DNA from: Prostheceraeus crozeri
Taxonomy: Eukaryota; Platyhelminthes; Polycladida; Euryleptidae
NCBI GenBank assembly: GCA_907163375.1
Contig: CAJQUW010000478.1
Span: 124,001 to 188,000, forward strand
Length of the DNA stretch: 64,000 nucleotides
Reading direction: 5' to 3'
The position numbers and the translations under genes are program-made. Position 1 is the stretch's first letter, and each line of letters starts with the position of its first letter. The notes under the pieces are model-generated. The model was not told the origin of the DNA. It did no database searches and saw only the letters and a list, made by a program, of their open reading frames with translations. Positions 37,140-49,127 of the stretch are shown here, in pieces.

Positions 37140-38388
37140 GGTGCGCCTATGAGGAAAACCTACTTAACCAGAGCGTGTTCAGCAGGTCATTCATGAGTAA
37201 TGTAAGATCACAAGGATTTGAAAACTATATCATCGCCACTCGCTGCAGCTATTATTGGTACATGTGGATGCATAGCAAGCAAGTGAGACATTGGCTCATC
37301 TAGAAGTGACGTGCAGACGTCAGAAGCGACTTTAGACATTGTTATGAGTTCTGTCTACTTCGGTCGCTTTGGTTGATTTATCGGAGTTACCAATATTTGA
37401 ATCTAAAAGAGTTTGAGTGAGAATTTGTCATTAGTCTGCAACACACAATTTTTGGCTACATATAAGCAATCAATCACATCTAACTTAGGAGTAAATCGAT
37501 TCAGCATATTTCAAATCATGAGAAAACCAGTAGATATAACAGCAAAATCTTCTCAATCAATGCTATCGATATTTCATCTCTCTTTCTAGATTTATTTGAC
37601 GATAATAATTTTTTTGAGGACTTCATTTTTGTGCATTCTCAAACGAGAATAAAAAACAAACTTCATACGTACGTAAATTACGCGTATATGGTTGTATTAC
37701 CTTTACTGAAGACGACGGTTGATTTTTTATCTGCGTCATTGGTGTGTGCAAGAACTTTAGTGAGACGTGCTAGCCTCAACACCTTGTGATTTGCATCAAG
37801 GCAATCACATCCTTATTTTACTCACTTCTGCAGAAATTATTAGACCCAAACCCTGTCTGGCCCTTAGGATATCCAACTCGCTCACAAGTTTGGCTGTAGC
37901 TGATCGGGATTAGTTGGAGCTGATGGATCCTCACCGGTCGATCTACATGGAGATCTACACCAGTCGATTTACATAGAAACATTAATTTTTTACAGGCCAT
38001 GAAGCGATAACTTAGCTTTTTGATGATCTGATCTGCGAAGTAAATTATCTTACCACAATGCATCCGATAGATTAGGCGGCAATTTGCGGCAATTCATTTG
38101 ACAAAAATCTTCGATCCCCAAATGATTGATTACTTTTAATTTATGAATTACATGCATCTTTTAGTTAGATTTCCTTTAATTGTTGTCAGCGGATTTTACA
38201 TTTAAGGCCGGATTTTTTGCTCTGTAGTCTGCGCTTGTATTTATTCTAAATTTTGAATGAATTTTAAAAATCACGTGATTAAATTTGCTTTTAGGTAGTT
38301 GCGTCAGCATCATTGCCTACACTTAAATAGATTTCTTTTTACATACTCATAATACCATCTTTCTGGCCTTTACATTTCTGGATTCACT
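37140..38388. other. no recognisable gene
   Basis: Short open frames only (81 codons on minus at 37818-38063, no domain). No transposon ends were found. Confidence 0.4.
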
Positions 38389-38396
38389 ATTTAAAT

Positions 38397-40072
38397 CATA
38401 GAGTAAGTACATTAGCTAGAGTGGTGACTCAGCATTTATTAAATCCCCAATATAGTTTCGATTTCATTAAATGAACATGAGGCGAGATCAGGTCGAGACC
38501 CACTACAAACTGCGAGATATGCAATTTTTACACTTTCGGAGAAATGTAAACGAATTTGACTGATAATGATGGCAATGCAGAATAAAGAATAGTATTCCAC
38601 ATATCCTCCATGTCATGTCAATTTGCAGAGGCAATATATTTTGTTAAATTAGCAATTAGATGTATTACCATTACTAAAAGCTCCGCTTTATTATAGTAAG
38701 ATTATTTTCTTCTGCGTGATCATATCACAAACTGCCACTGAAAGAACAAAACATTGTAATAAAAAACCTATCATAATGAACTTTAAAAGATGCAAAGGGA
38801 TCCATAGTAATTATTCAGATTCTAAAAATCACGCCTTGTGAATCATTAAATCATGCTGTTGAAAATTAAATTAAAACATGACATTAGCCAAGAAGCTCAA
38901 TTAGATCTCAACTTTTGCTTGAAGACCTTGCAGGGACTATGACTTATGGGTTTATGAAATTTCATCGATCATCAGCTCCATGATCAGCTCAATTTCCGTT
39001 TAATTAAGATTCTTGTTAGCAAATATCCATTCCTTTCGATCAAGGCTTTCGATAACTAACTTGTTTCATGCTACTTATAATGGGGCTTCATGTATCATGA
39101 ATCTTCATTCATCGGTAGTATATAAATTTGCCAAAATTTAGAATTTTAAAAACTGCTGAAGTAATTTTTTGGAGTGCAGGAGCGTAATCTCCACAAAAAC
39201 CTGAATCTTTTGACATAAAAATCTTCATTGTATGCAGACACTTTTTTGAGTCGACAATGCGCCGTGGTCGACACTCTACCTGTACTGTATATACTAACTA
39301 GTGTTTGAAGTGTGGTAAATTACTGGCAAATTACCAGTGGTAAATTACTGGCAATTTAACGGAAAGATTGAAATAAATTACCGATTTTTCCGGCTTTCCT
39401 GAATATATTTTGATACGACGAAATTTCCAATGCAGTCACAAGTTATAACTGCTGCCCTTCGATATGCCCTGATTTGCATACCGATAGTTTGAGAATAGCC
39501 TATGCTTGAGCCATGTGAAACTTCTTTTGACATTAATATCAGGTAGCCTTGAATTAAATGCCATATAGGCTATTTGAATTCAATAAGCGGTATAGGCCCA
39601 CAGTTGACGCGTGGGCGCGTCAAGCTGCGTTAGCGTGACAAGCTAAGGCCTACATGTAGGCCAGACATGGGCCTTGCATGTTTTTAACATGACATTTCTT
39701 AATTGATTCGGGAAATAAGATCAAGATCAAAGCAAATGGCCGAATTAGGCTGCGATGGAGCGTGCCTAGAAGCTTTTTTGCCGTCAAACTTTTGATTATC
39801 AGGTCTATTTATTAGAAAGATAAACAAAATTCGAAAAAAAGTCAATTTCTCATTTCTTAATCGCAATTTATATGAAAAAGAATCAGACGTTAAGCGAAAT
39901 TCAGACCTTCACCAGAATCAGATTAAGCAAACGTTCATTTGGTTTATTCAGAGCATATTGGTGCTCTATATTTGAAGTTATGTGAACATGAATATAAATT
40001 ATCGGTAAATTGCCGGTAAATTACCAGAAAATTACCGGTAATTTTTAAACACTAGTATATACTTACTCTATG
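38397..40072 (+). mobile_element. hAT-like MITE, family A, with nested MITE
   Basis: The left end CATAGAGTAAGTA and the right end TACTTACTCTATG are perfect 13-bp inverted repeats. Flanks ATTTAAAT (38389-38396) and ATTTAATA (40073-40080) agree at 6 of 8 bases. Without the 760-bp insertion at 39297-40056 the unit is about 0.9 kb, like the complete copy at 883-1714. It is non-coding. Confidence 0.85.
39297..40056. mobile_element. hAT-like MITE with GGTAAATTACC-rich ends
   Basis: It begins ACTAGTGTTTGAA and ends TTTAAACACTAGT. Duplicated flanks ATATACTA (39289-39296) and ATATACTT (40057-40064) agree at 7 of 8. Just inside both ends are repeated GGTAAATTACC/ACCGGTAATT palindromes, probably protein-binding sites. 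The interrupted family A end is restored when the insert is removed. Confidence 0.85.
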
Positions 40073-40080
40073 ATTTAATA

Positions 40081-41995
40081 GCAAAATGCAAAATGTCGAA
40101 TACGGTAGTAACCAATGTGTGATAATTAAACCCAATTCGTAGTTTCACGCATTTACTAATTCAATCTTGTTACTTTAAGGACAATTATCGAATAGGCTAT
40201 ACTTGTTGAGTAATGCTAAACAAGTTGTGTCTTTATCCTCTTCATTTAGAGGCAGCCCAGTGTCAGCCTAGTTACAAGGTCCAGTGTCTGCTCTACACAC
40301 AAGAGAGATATAGAGTAAATCATTGTAGAACAGAGCTGTTCCAGTCTGAAGTGAGACTTATTGAACCATATGTTGGCTAACCATGCAATTAAAGCCACAT
40401 ATGTGATTTATCAACGTACACACGTTAAAGCTATTCTCGGTCAGATTCAACTTATGCTTGAAATAAATCATTGTCACTGTCTAAGTTCATGCCTTTTACT
40501 TTCTTCACAATCTGTGGCTGCGGCAACTCCACATTTTGTAATCAAATTATTGTTTTCAGCCTAAAATCGAACATAGATAAGTTTTTATCACGGCTGGTGA
40601 CAAGTTATCTTCAGCTTCGACGCAATCATTCCGGCTTGAATAAAAAGCTGTTCTATGGATGCTGAGGACACGGGTACAGAAAAATATGTTTGGCACTTGT
40701 GCACTGTATGATAAATGAAATTCGAAATAGTGTTTCACGTATGTGATTTTGCATTAATAAGTCGTAAGAATACGAGTGCACCACCTGACTGTCGACGTCG
40801 GCAATCTTGTTTTCATTGTTAGAGGAAGCGGCGCATCAAGCGGCGGTGCATCATGGCAATCAGCTAGAAAATAAACATGAATTTGTCACCCAGTGGACGC
40901 CCACCTTTATTTCCAGTTGTTTTGCAGACTCTATAAGGCCACAAGTGGATTTTTCATATTGAGTTTACTTAAGGTTTCGTGATATTTCTTAAGATTCCAT
41001 TATGTTATTATAAAATTAGTTGTAATTTGAGAAAACATGTCGTCTTCAATGATACATGTAAAATAAATGCACCAGCAAATTGAAAGATATTTATTAAAAA
41101 AACTCCACGAAATCCATGGACATTTCAAAAATTTCGATAACCATCACCTGGATTTCCAAATCCACGACAAGCCTGCCTCTGACTTATATTATGTGCCTAT
41201 CTTTGTTTCTTTGTTGACTTCATGGGCATTGTCCTCACTTACTCGTACATTTGATGGAAACGTCTCATCTGTAGTAGCGTCCGTCGTATGTGACGAATAA
41301 CTTCAAAACGAATGTGCGACACTCATTAGTAATGACGAAAGTGACACCGGTCCTTGATGACAAATTGTACAGAAATATGTACAATTTCTTCAAAGCGATT
41401 TGGGGTGTATATATATATGTGAAATAACTTACTACAGCTGTTAGACACTTGTGAAAGATTGGGCGATTCTAGATTATGTAGTATGTGGTGTGAATCTGAG
41501 CGCTTGTGTTGCCATATATGACTGGTAACTTTTTGTCGCCTAACTTTGGAATCATGATTACTTTTGACCGTAGAATTATAATAATCTGATCTTCCACATG
41601 TTTGAAAAATTTGTCATTTACTGATATTCATCAACCAATCCATTTGCCATAAGCAATGATGATTTAATAGTAGCTTTGCCTTATAACCATTGCGTCAAAG
41701 TATCATTTTTGCGTCAGTCACGGTAAACAACGTGATTATTTTTCATAGAGAAAGATATTTTGTAATGTTATTGTATTGACCCGTAATTCAGCACCGCATT
41801 CTTTCTATTATAAGCCCATGAGCGTCTATTTTTTAAATTATTTATGAGTGTGAGGTGACAGATTCATGTTGATTTTCTAGCTGATTGCCTTAATGTCGGC
41901 GGTCACAATTGTGACGAGTTATTTATTCATTGATTATTATTGCCTTGACAACTGATGCGTGGTGGTGAGGGTTTGATCCTGCCAATTGACACAGT
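40081..41995. other. no recognisable gene
   Basis: Short TA-rich simple sequence near 41408-41420. A 77-codon plus-strand frame at 41067-41300 shows no domain. Confidence 0.4.
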
Positions 41996-42002
41996 CGCAT
42001 AA

Positions 42003-42075
42003 GTGGCTCGTAGCTCATTTTGCAGAGCACAAGTCTGGTAAACCTTGGTCGTAGGTTCGAATCCTACCAGCATGG
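42003..42075 (+). repeat. tRNA-like sequence, probable SINE or pseudogene
   Basis: A D-arm-like GTAGCTC...GAGC, an anticodon-loop-like CTGGTAA and a perfect T arm (GTAGG, TTCGAAT, CCTAC) lie in tRNA order. The acceptor strands TGGCTCG and CAGCATG do not pair and the anticodon stem is irregular, so a functional tRNA-Thr(GGT) is not supported. Confidence 0.6.
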
Positions 42076-42276
42076 CAATTTGATCCATCGCTTATTTTAT
42101 TTCATTGTTGTTACCTGTATTGAAGAGGGGCATTAGAGATGATGTATTGAGATCATTTTATTTTTGACATTGTTGCTACCTTAATGGGGCTTCAGTTAGA
42201 GAGGAGGGGCACACTCGCCCATGGGCGTTTATTAGACAGAATACGACGGCACAGAGAATATGTCGGGTGCAGACCT

Positions 42277-43020
42277 CAGGAATGCGGAGTCAGAGTCCCG
42301 GAGTCCTATCATTTTTGCTGGAGTCGAAGTTGGAATCCTATCAAATGATAGGACTCCGGACTCCGGCCTACAGCAAATCGACACGACCCGAAGTATAATA
42401 CAAACAAATTATTTATCCTCGTTCATGTCTCTAACTGTCTTGATGTCAACTTTCTCCGTCAAACAAAGGTACAGAGATACTGCTGCATGCAAAGCTTGCA
42501 ATGTTGAGGGAATGACCCGTGATAGTGAAAAAAGATTGTTTTTTCACTCGGTGATTTAATAGAGAAGACAAGCCTTCCTAGCCTCGATCACACCTACGCA
42601 CCAAAGATCACATCAGAGACAAAAATGAAATACTAGTTTGCTCGAGAACATTACCTCTTACCCTCACGTTAATCGTTCGTGTGATGGCTCCTCCAAAGCG
42701 CATATTAAAATCGAAAGTGTACACATAATTTTTGAAGAAGGATGGGGGATTTTCCTACCTGGTAGAGACTGGAGAAAAACCGTGTTAAGCACACATCAAC
42801 TAGATTGGAGGAGCCGAGTCGTATGCATCCAACTTAAAGCGACATTTGATAAACTTTCATCGAAAATGATTGATAATTGATACAGCAATTATCACTTAAG
42901 ATAGGTTCAGGTGAGCCTATCTATGATGTAAGTTACCAGACTTTTTTTTAAAATTTAGGCTATATATACTGGCCACCCGGAGTCGGAGACCTATCAAAAT
43001 GATAGGACTCCGCATCCCTG
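42277..43020 (+). mobile_element. hAT MITE, family B, complete copy
   Basis: The 744-bp unit begins CAGGAATGCGGAGTC and ends GGACTCCGCATCCCTG. Flanks GCAGACCT (42269-42276) and GCAGGCCT (43021-43028) agree at 7 of 8. Ends are rich in GGAGTC/GACTCC and AAATGATAGGACTCC repeats. It retains the same decayed BED-finger exon region as 20578-21235, here with more damage. Confidence 0.92.
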
Positions 43021-43275
43021 GCAGGCCTACATGTAATATGAATCATTGCGTAGAAAATAATTTATATGTTAAAACGCGAGTATTTGAAATACGTAATTAT
43101 ATGTGAAATTCTATTGGAAATGAAGCAATATTTTTAAAATTAATTTTTAAGTTTCGAATCATGGCTTCTTAAGTATCCTATTCATAATTGTGTGTGCATA
43201 ACGATGATCTTTAAGTATGTTTATTGGCTCAATATTTCAATACAACATTCTAAATTATCATATTTTATCATATTA

Positions 43276-43748
43276 CACTAGGTGACATGCCACGCGTGAT
43301 TCACGCTTAATTACAGAACACCCAAACATCCGTGGTTAAGGACATTCTATTCTTCTACCCGTGTACATACGCGCTGCACTAAGAGTCAGAAATCACTTGA
43401 TCTGATGCTGTTAAAACATAGGAAATGTTTATGAATACGCGCGGTCGAGCGTTTATAGTTTGCACGTCGTCTACGGTTGTCTGCGCCGCCGCTTGAACCA
43501 CGGATGAACCGCTAAGCATGTTCTGTCTTCCCTGAGCATGAAATGGAGGTCCTATCACATTGTTTAGCCTCCGATACATGCAGACACATGAGACGTAAAG
43601 TCTATATAACAGGACTGCCAACTATACTAGCTTATATAAGAGATATTGCAGCAATATCCCGCATAGCCACGGATGTTTGGGGTCATGTGTAATTGCGCGT
43701 GGTTATTGCGTGAATTACGCGTGATTGAGCGTGACATGTTAGCTAGTG
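43276..43748. mobile_element. TA-flanked MITE, 473 bp
   Basis: The left end CACTAGGTGACATG and the right end (minus CACTAGCTAACATG) are inverted repeats flanked by TA on both sides, fitting Tc1/mariner-type duplication. Subterminal repeats share CACGCGTGATT, AATTACGCG and CCAAACATCCGTGG in inverted orientation. An 80-codon minus-strand frame inside (43379-43621) is unassigned. Confidence 0.7.
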
Positions 43749-44425
43749 TATCAAGGTAGCAAAATAAATGCCATTCATGCCAAACGTCCGTAAAATATCA
43801 TGGCCACACAAGTGTATAATTTAAGCAGTGACATTCAAGAATGTAGGATGCACAACAGATTTCTATCATCATAATTTGCTTTTCGTCCATAATCTCCACG
43901 CTCATGACTGTTGTCAGAGGTGACAACAATATTTCAAAACGTTCTCCTCGTTCACATGTTCTTCCTTGAGTATCCCTTGATAGCCTTGAGCCATTAGATT
44001 ACGCAATATCTAACTAGCCTCAGATATGTTTTCTATTTTAAGACATTTTACACAATTGCCGTATACTGGCAGTTGAAAAGAAGCAACTATCAAGTAAAAG
44101 GAATGAAAGGACAAATTTCAAAACAGAGATATCCTTGTGAAAAATTCGTGTCATTCCAGAATTGATGAGAGATGCATTAGTTGCTAAATTCAGTATACCA
44201 GAAAGACTACTGAACGAAAGTTTCAATGACATTTTCTCAAATTGCAAGGAAATCTAAATTGATTTAATAAACGGGTCATATCGGATTCTTCAAAAGAAAT
44301 ATCGTTTCATTTGAGATGCTTGTGGAGGTTACTTTTCGCCCAACCAACTCATCAGACAAAAAAATTAAAAAATGTTTTACAAAACCAACTACACCGCTGT
44401 GTCAAAACCATTTGAAGTAGCACCA
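43749..44425. other. no recognisable gene
   Basis: Spacer before the Harbinger nest. A 69-codon minus-strand frame has no domain. Confidence 0.4.
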
Positions 44426-44717
44426 GGGCTGGTATTAATAATACTGACTTAACTAAGTCGCCGACTCAACTAAGTCACCGAGTCAAAATCGTATTAATAA
44501 TGCTGACTTAACTTAGACGAGAAAGTAAGTCGCTGTCAACGTTTTGTGTGAAGTTTTGAAAGTCCGTGCACTCATACACAGCTTTTTTTATTCATCGAAC
44601 TGTGAGTGACTCAGACTACGTCACGGAATTCCCTTGGTACGCCAATAAAAATTCATCTTGCTGTGACAGTACGATTCCAAGTCACCTCAACTCTCAAAAC
44701 TTTTAAATCGTTCGAGA

Positions 44718-46431
44718 ATGTCCCCGAAAAAGAGAAGACCAACGTTCTCACAAAGTGATGAATCGGCAATTAAAGAGGGCTACCTCGATCATAAAGAGAT
44801 AATTGAGGCTCCATTTTCTAATAGTGTGACAAAGAAGGACAAGGATTGTGCATGGGCCAAAATTACAGAGAGGGTCAATTCAACCGGTAATTGCCAACGG
44901 ACAGTCGTGGAAACAATGAAAAAATTCAAAAACATGAAGCAGAAAGTGAAGGAACCAGTGGCAAAGGAAAACAAATCTGCGTGTATGACTGGTGGAGGAC
45001 CTCTTATTTATGAAGTAAGTAAAGCATTTGATGAGTCCTTTCTGGAATTGCATGACCCAAACGCTAATTAAAGACCAATTCATTTTCAACCTAACAGTCT
45101 ACCTTTCACTAATGTACGAGTAATTGTATAAAGTATTAGATAATGACATCTACATGTAAGACAGGGTTCCTACGCATTCTGAGTTTCAAACTTCCCTGAT
45201 ATTTCCCTGACCTTTCCCTGATACTAAGTAAATTGATTTTACCACTTATTCATCATTACGGGCAAATGTTCTATAAAATATTTCGTTAGAGAATAGCTTT
45301 AAGGACCTCTCTACCGTACACACATGATAAAATCTTAACGATTGTAAAATTTGATCGGTCTATGGTTCAATAACGTCCATCCAATACTTTAAAAAAGAAA
45401 AATGTATCTAAAAATGCATCTTGCCAGAATATGATTACCGGTAAATATCTACATACCTACAGTAATATTCGTTTAACTCGTAACACATTTTGACAGTTAA
45501 AACGGAAAATTTAAGGTATTGGCGTTTAAATCTCAGTTGCCTATATATAAACTTATGCTATACGTTAATTACTCATTTTATATGTCTATTGTATTGCCTT
45601 TACGACAATAGTTATGTATTCATGTCAAATTAAGCATGTCAAACAAGTACGCATGAAGGCAAAACTGGTTAACAGAGATTCCTGTTTTAGATAGGCTATA
45701 GAATTTGGGCCATTCACTCGATTTCTAGATTCAAAAGTAAATGAATAGGACGGTTAGTAGCTTCCCAGACAAAATTTCCCTGATGAAAGGGAGTGTGACA
45801 AATTTCCGTGATATTTCCAGGTCTGGAAAAATTTCAATTTCCCTAATTTTTTCCTTGACGTAGGAATCCTGGTAAGAACGTTTGATATAATTGTCATGTA
45901 ATGTTATCTTTACAAACCCAGTTCATCAATTTAACAGATCTTGATATTCTCAACCAAGTTGTGATTGTATTTGTAGGTCAATATTATGTATAATGTAAAA
46001 ACTTAAGTATAAAAAACAAAATTAATGTAACTTAATGGTACCTTACTGTAACCAATGGAAAGTTGGGCCTATATTTTTACTATATGCATCTTTTCAGGTT
46101 GCTGAGGATGAAGAGGAGTTCGCGAGATCACTGCGCAATAACCCTTCCATCAAAGGTATTGACGGCTCCACAGAATCGTCATCTCAAGTCATTAGTCAGC
46201 ATCCCTCTAAAAGACGACTTGCACGATCTGCATGTACGACTGCATCACAGGTATCGAAATTACAGATCCAAGTACTGCGGCTGCAAAAAAGGTAATCTAC
46301 AATTAGAACGGCGTCAGCTGCTTCTGGAAATGCAGAATCTAAAGCGGAAGAAACGGATCTTTTTAAATGCTGCAACACAAACTGAACCAAATGTAGTTTT
46401 TGACAATGGAAACTCTTATCGCATTATGTGA
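44718..46431 (+). CDS. Harbinger Myb/SANT-like DNA-binding protein, two exons
   Basis: This is the partner of the Harbinger nuclease. In known elements it binds the ends and helps bring the nuclease to the nucleus. Exon 1 (44718-45014, 99 codons) carries a Myb/SANT-like trihelix (FSQSDESAIKEGYLDHKEII to MKKFKNMKQKVKE) ending in the typical TGGGP. The GTAAGT donor at 45015 and TTTTCAG acceptor at 46097 are in phase. Exon 2 starts VAEDEEEFARSL and ends in a basic coiled coil (LERRQLLLEMQNLKRKKRIF) that suits dimerisation or nuclease contact. A one-base slip lies in the A run near 46288, between LRLQK and LQLERR. The intron holds a hAT-like MITE. Confidence 0.85.
45162..45871. mobile_element. 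hAT-like MITE in the Myb intron
   Basis: The left end CAGGGTTCCTACG and the right end CGTAGGAATCCTG are inverted. Both ends carry TTTCCCTGA-type repeats. GTAAGA occurs on both sides of the insert, suggesting a duplication of at least 6 bp. Lying in an intron, it need not have stopped the gene. Confidence 0.8.
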
Positions 46432-46839
46432 ATCACTTTTGTAATTAATAAGCTTGAACATGTGGAATTGAATATTGTTTTTTCCTTTTATCATACACAC
46501 ATGCATATGAAAAGGAATTTTTATTGCCATGAAAATCTAAACTTATTGTATGTATGTATATTCTTAAATCTTTCACTAATCTTATTTTGTTTCACGAAAG
46601 AAGGCCTATTGCAAACTAGATATTATTAAGAAATTATTGATTGTTGAATTCCGGAATGCCTATATAGCTTTCAAATGATAGCCCTCTCATTAACGATTTA
46701 TTATGATATTAATATAATGTCCACTTGTGACTAGAGTCCCCTATGATTAGTTTTACGAAGATAAATTCATTTTACATAACTTCTGTCTATCGTATATAGA
46801 ATTCATAATGTCCTTTATCGTTTCTCCGTGCGTAGTTCA

Positions 46840-48492
46840 TTAAATGTGTGACCAATGCATCAAAAATATAAATTCAATTAGTAACACACCAACTGTATCA
46901 TTGAACATTATGATATACATTCCCAGATTGTGATACATTGAACATTTTAGGAGAAAAAAGTATCTATCAGAAACTCGCATGGTTGTGCCGCTCCGAGTGC
47001 GCCCATCATCTGCAGCATCGACTTGATCATCTTCCTCACTGTCAACTTCATCATCCTCGAATTCTGGCATATTCATGTCTATTGCAATGTTGTGGAGAAT
47101 CATTGCCGATAAAATTAAGGTTGGAACCTTTTCTGTTGGTACACGCATCTCATCGTGAAGAATACGGAATCGTTTTTTCATTCCAAAAGCACACTCAATT
47201 GTTAGGCTACTCTCGTTCTTTTATGAGAAGTGTAGTGGTTTTCTTCACTCTAACTCCTTGGAATGGAGACTGGAGTCATCATCCAATTTCTACAGGGGTA
47301 TCCATTGTCATCAAGTATAATTCCTTGTTTTCTGCCTGTCTCGAAATCATCCCACAGTTTTGTCTGCTTCAGAACAAAACTATCGTGGCAGCTACCGGGC
47401 CAACGAATTGATGCGAAAGTAAACTTTCGATTTGCATCACAAACAGCGCAGACGTTTATTGATGGATAGTATTTTCTATTGATGCATTGGGATCTTCACG
47501 TGGCTGCTGATTCCGGACGTGTGTTCCGTCTATTGCTCCCACTACACGAGGAAATTGTGCGATTTCAAAGAACTTAGCTTGAGTCCTTGAGGTGTTGTCT
47601 GGCCATACGATGAACTCGTCTTTCTTAGCGATTAGAGCATTGCATACGCGGGTGACACACAAGCTAACCGTAGGCTGACTCAGATTTAAAGTATCAGCAA
47701 CAGTAGCTTGGAGGGAAGAACTTCCTAAATAGCTTAAAGCTGCAAGAATTTGAATTTAAGGGGGGAATGGTCGTCCTTTGTTTGTCGAACATTTCAGATC
47801 ATCGAATAATAGGTCCGTTAGGAAGTCAATGCCACCTGAAATAGAAATGATATGGTTGAATAACGGCTTACAACTGTGTTTAAGTCATTCACAGACTACA
47901 TGAGTGATGTAATGTACGCTTGGTAGTAAATACCAGTTCGAAGTATTAAATTGTTTAGGAAATGTAGGCCTAAGTAATACAAAAACAAAATTCTTCATGG
48001 GAAACATGGTAGCTTGGCGATTATAATGATAAAGATACATAATTGTCGATATAGCACAAGTCCTTGTCAAATGATAACTTGTGTTTGATGCATGGCAAGG
48101 TAGCGCAAATTCTTTGACTTGAGACTCATTTTAGGCCTACAACATATATAGGTTTAGCAGTTATAATTTTTTCTGATGAATTATAATAAACTTATATTTT
48201 AATGCAAAAAAAGAACTATTACAAAATTCCCACAAGAATAAGCTGTTATAATCGTATTCATGATTTAAGTAACAATATAGGGTAATTAGTACAAGGTCTG
48301 CGGCTATCTTTATATAGGCTAATAATCGTACTCGTAGGAAATCAAGATAGAGATATACTGACCTCTCGTAAAGCTGTAGCGGTTGATAATGTCCTTCTCC
48401 GATAAATTTCCATTTTCAATGTCGTTGGTTAGTATTTGATAATGTTTCGACTTTCTCGAGTGTTGTATCGACACGTTCATATACGATGCCAT
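46840..48492 (-). CDS. Harbinger DDE nuclease (HARBI1-like), two exons, one stop
   Basis: Exon 1 runs from the ATG at 48492 to 48363 and encodes MASYMNVSIQHSRKS to NRYSFTR. A GTCAGT donor and TTTCAG acceptor define an intron 47836-48362. Exon 2 (from 47835) reads GGIDFLTDLLFDDLK, then SYLGSSSLQATVADTLNLSQ, and the DDE_Tnp_4 nuclease motifs FPRVVGAIDGTHV, LDDNGYP and IECAFGMKKRFRIL, which hold D, D and E. One in-frame TAA interrupts it between GRPFPP and IQILAAL. The last about 45 residues are not typical of the family and may lie beyond the real end. It is convergent with the Myb-like gene. Confidence 0.88.
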
Positions 48493-49127
48493 ATCGTGTT
48501 AATGATTGATTCTATAAGCTCACTCGAGAAAAATGTATAACGGGGTTTGCTTTCAAAGGCTAGCGGGGTTGTGATTCACTGAAGTTGTACACGAGATTTT
48601 TCTATTCATTGTTCTCACCAACTTAGACACCTCGATGGGAGTCTAACTTTTAACAAAAGAAACTTAGTTGCGAGCTAAACGACTATATGTCCGTATGCAC
48701 CAACGCTGTTTAACTTTAGTCAGCGATTTAAGTCTGATATAGTCAATGACTAATAAAAATGACTAAGCACCAAATTGATCGCTGACTAAGTCTGTGATCA
48801 ACAAAAGCGCTATGCACCAACAAATCTTATTGGTTAAATTGACGGTAATCAGTGTCTAAGTGAAACAGCCCCTACCCTTCATTAACCAAGCAACTTTGCA
48901 TGTGCGCTCACAACTGATCGATCGTGATGCATCGATATAACGACTTCTACGAAGCGGAACGTCGTGGTGTACTAGGAAAGAGAAGAAAGATCAACGAAAG
49001 GCCCATCGATATATCATCCAAATATACAGACGAAGAATTCCGCCTTCGTTTTAGGCTTGGCAAGCCTACCTTCATGCTTCTCCTTGACATGATACGGGAG
49101 GAATTGACCGTTAGGAGTTGTCGCAAC

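Noticed and set aside
38389-40080. TTAA at both ends of the family A copy, suggesting piggyBac
   Set aside because: The complete family A copy at 883-1714 has a perfect 8-bp duplication ATTGGAGT and the ends align one base inside, so hAT-type duplication explains both copies better.
42003-42075. Functional tRNA-Thr(GGT) gene
   Set aside because: The T arm is perfect, but the acceptor strands do not pair and the anticodon stem is irregular.
46938-47411. 157-codon plus-strand frame
   Set aside because: It is antisense to the Harbinger nuclease, whose catalytic motifs read on minus.
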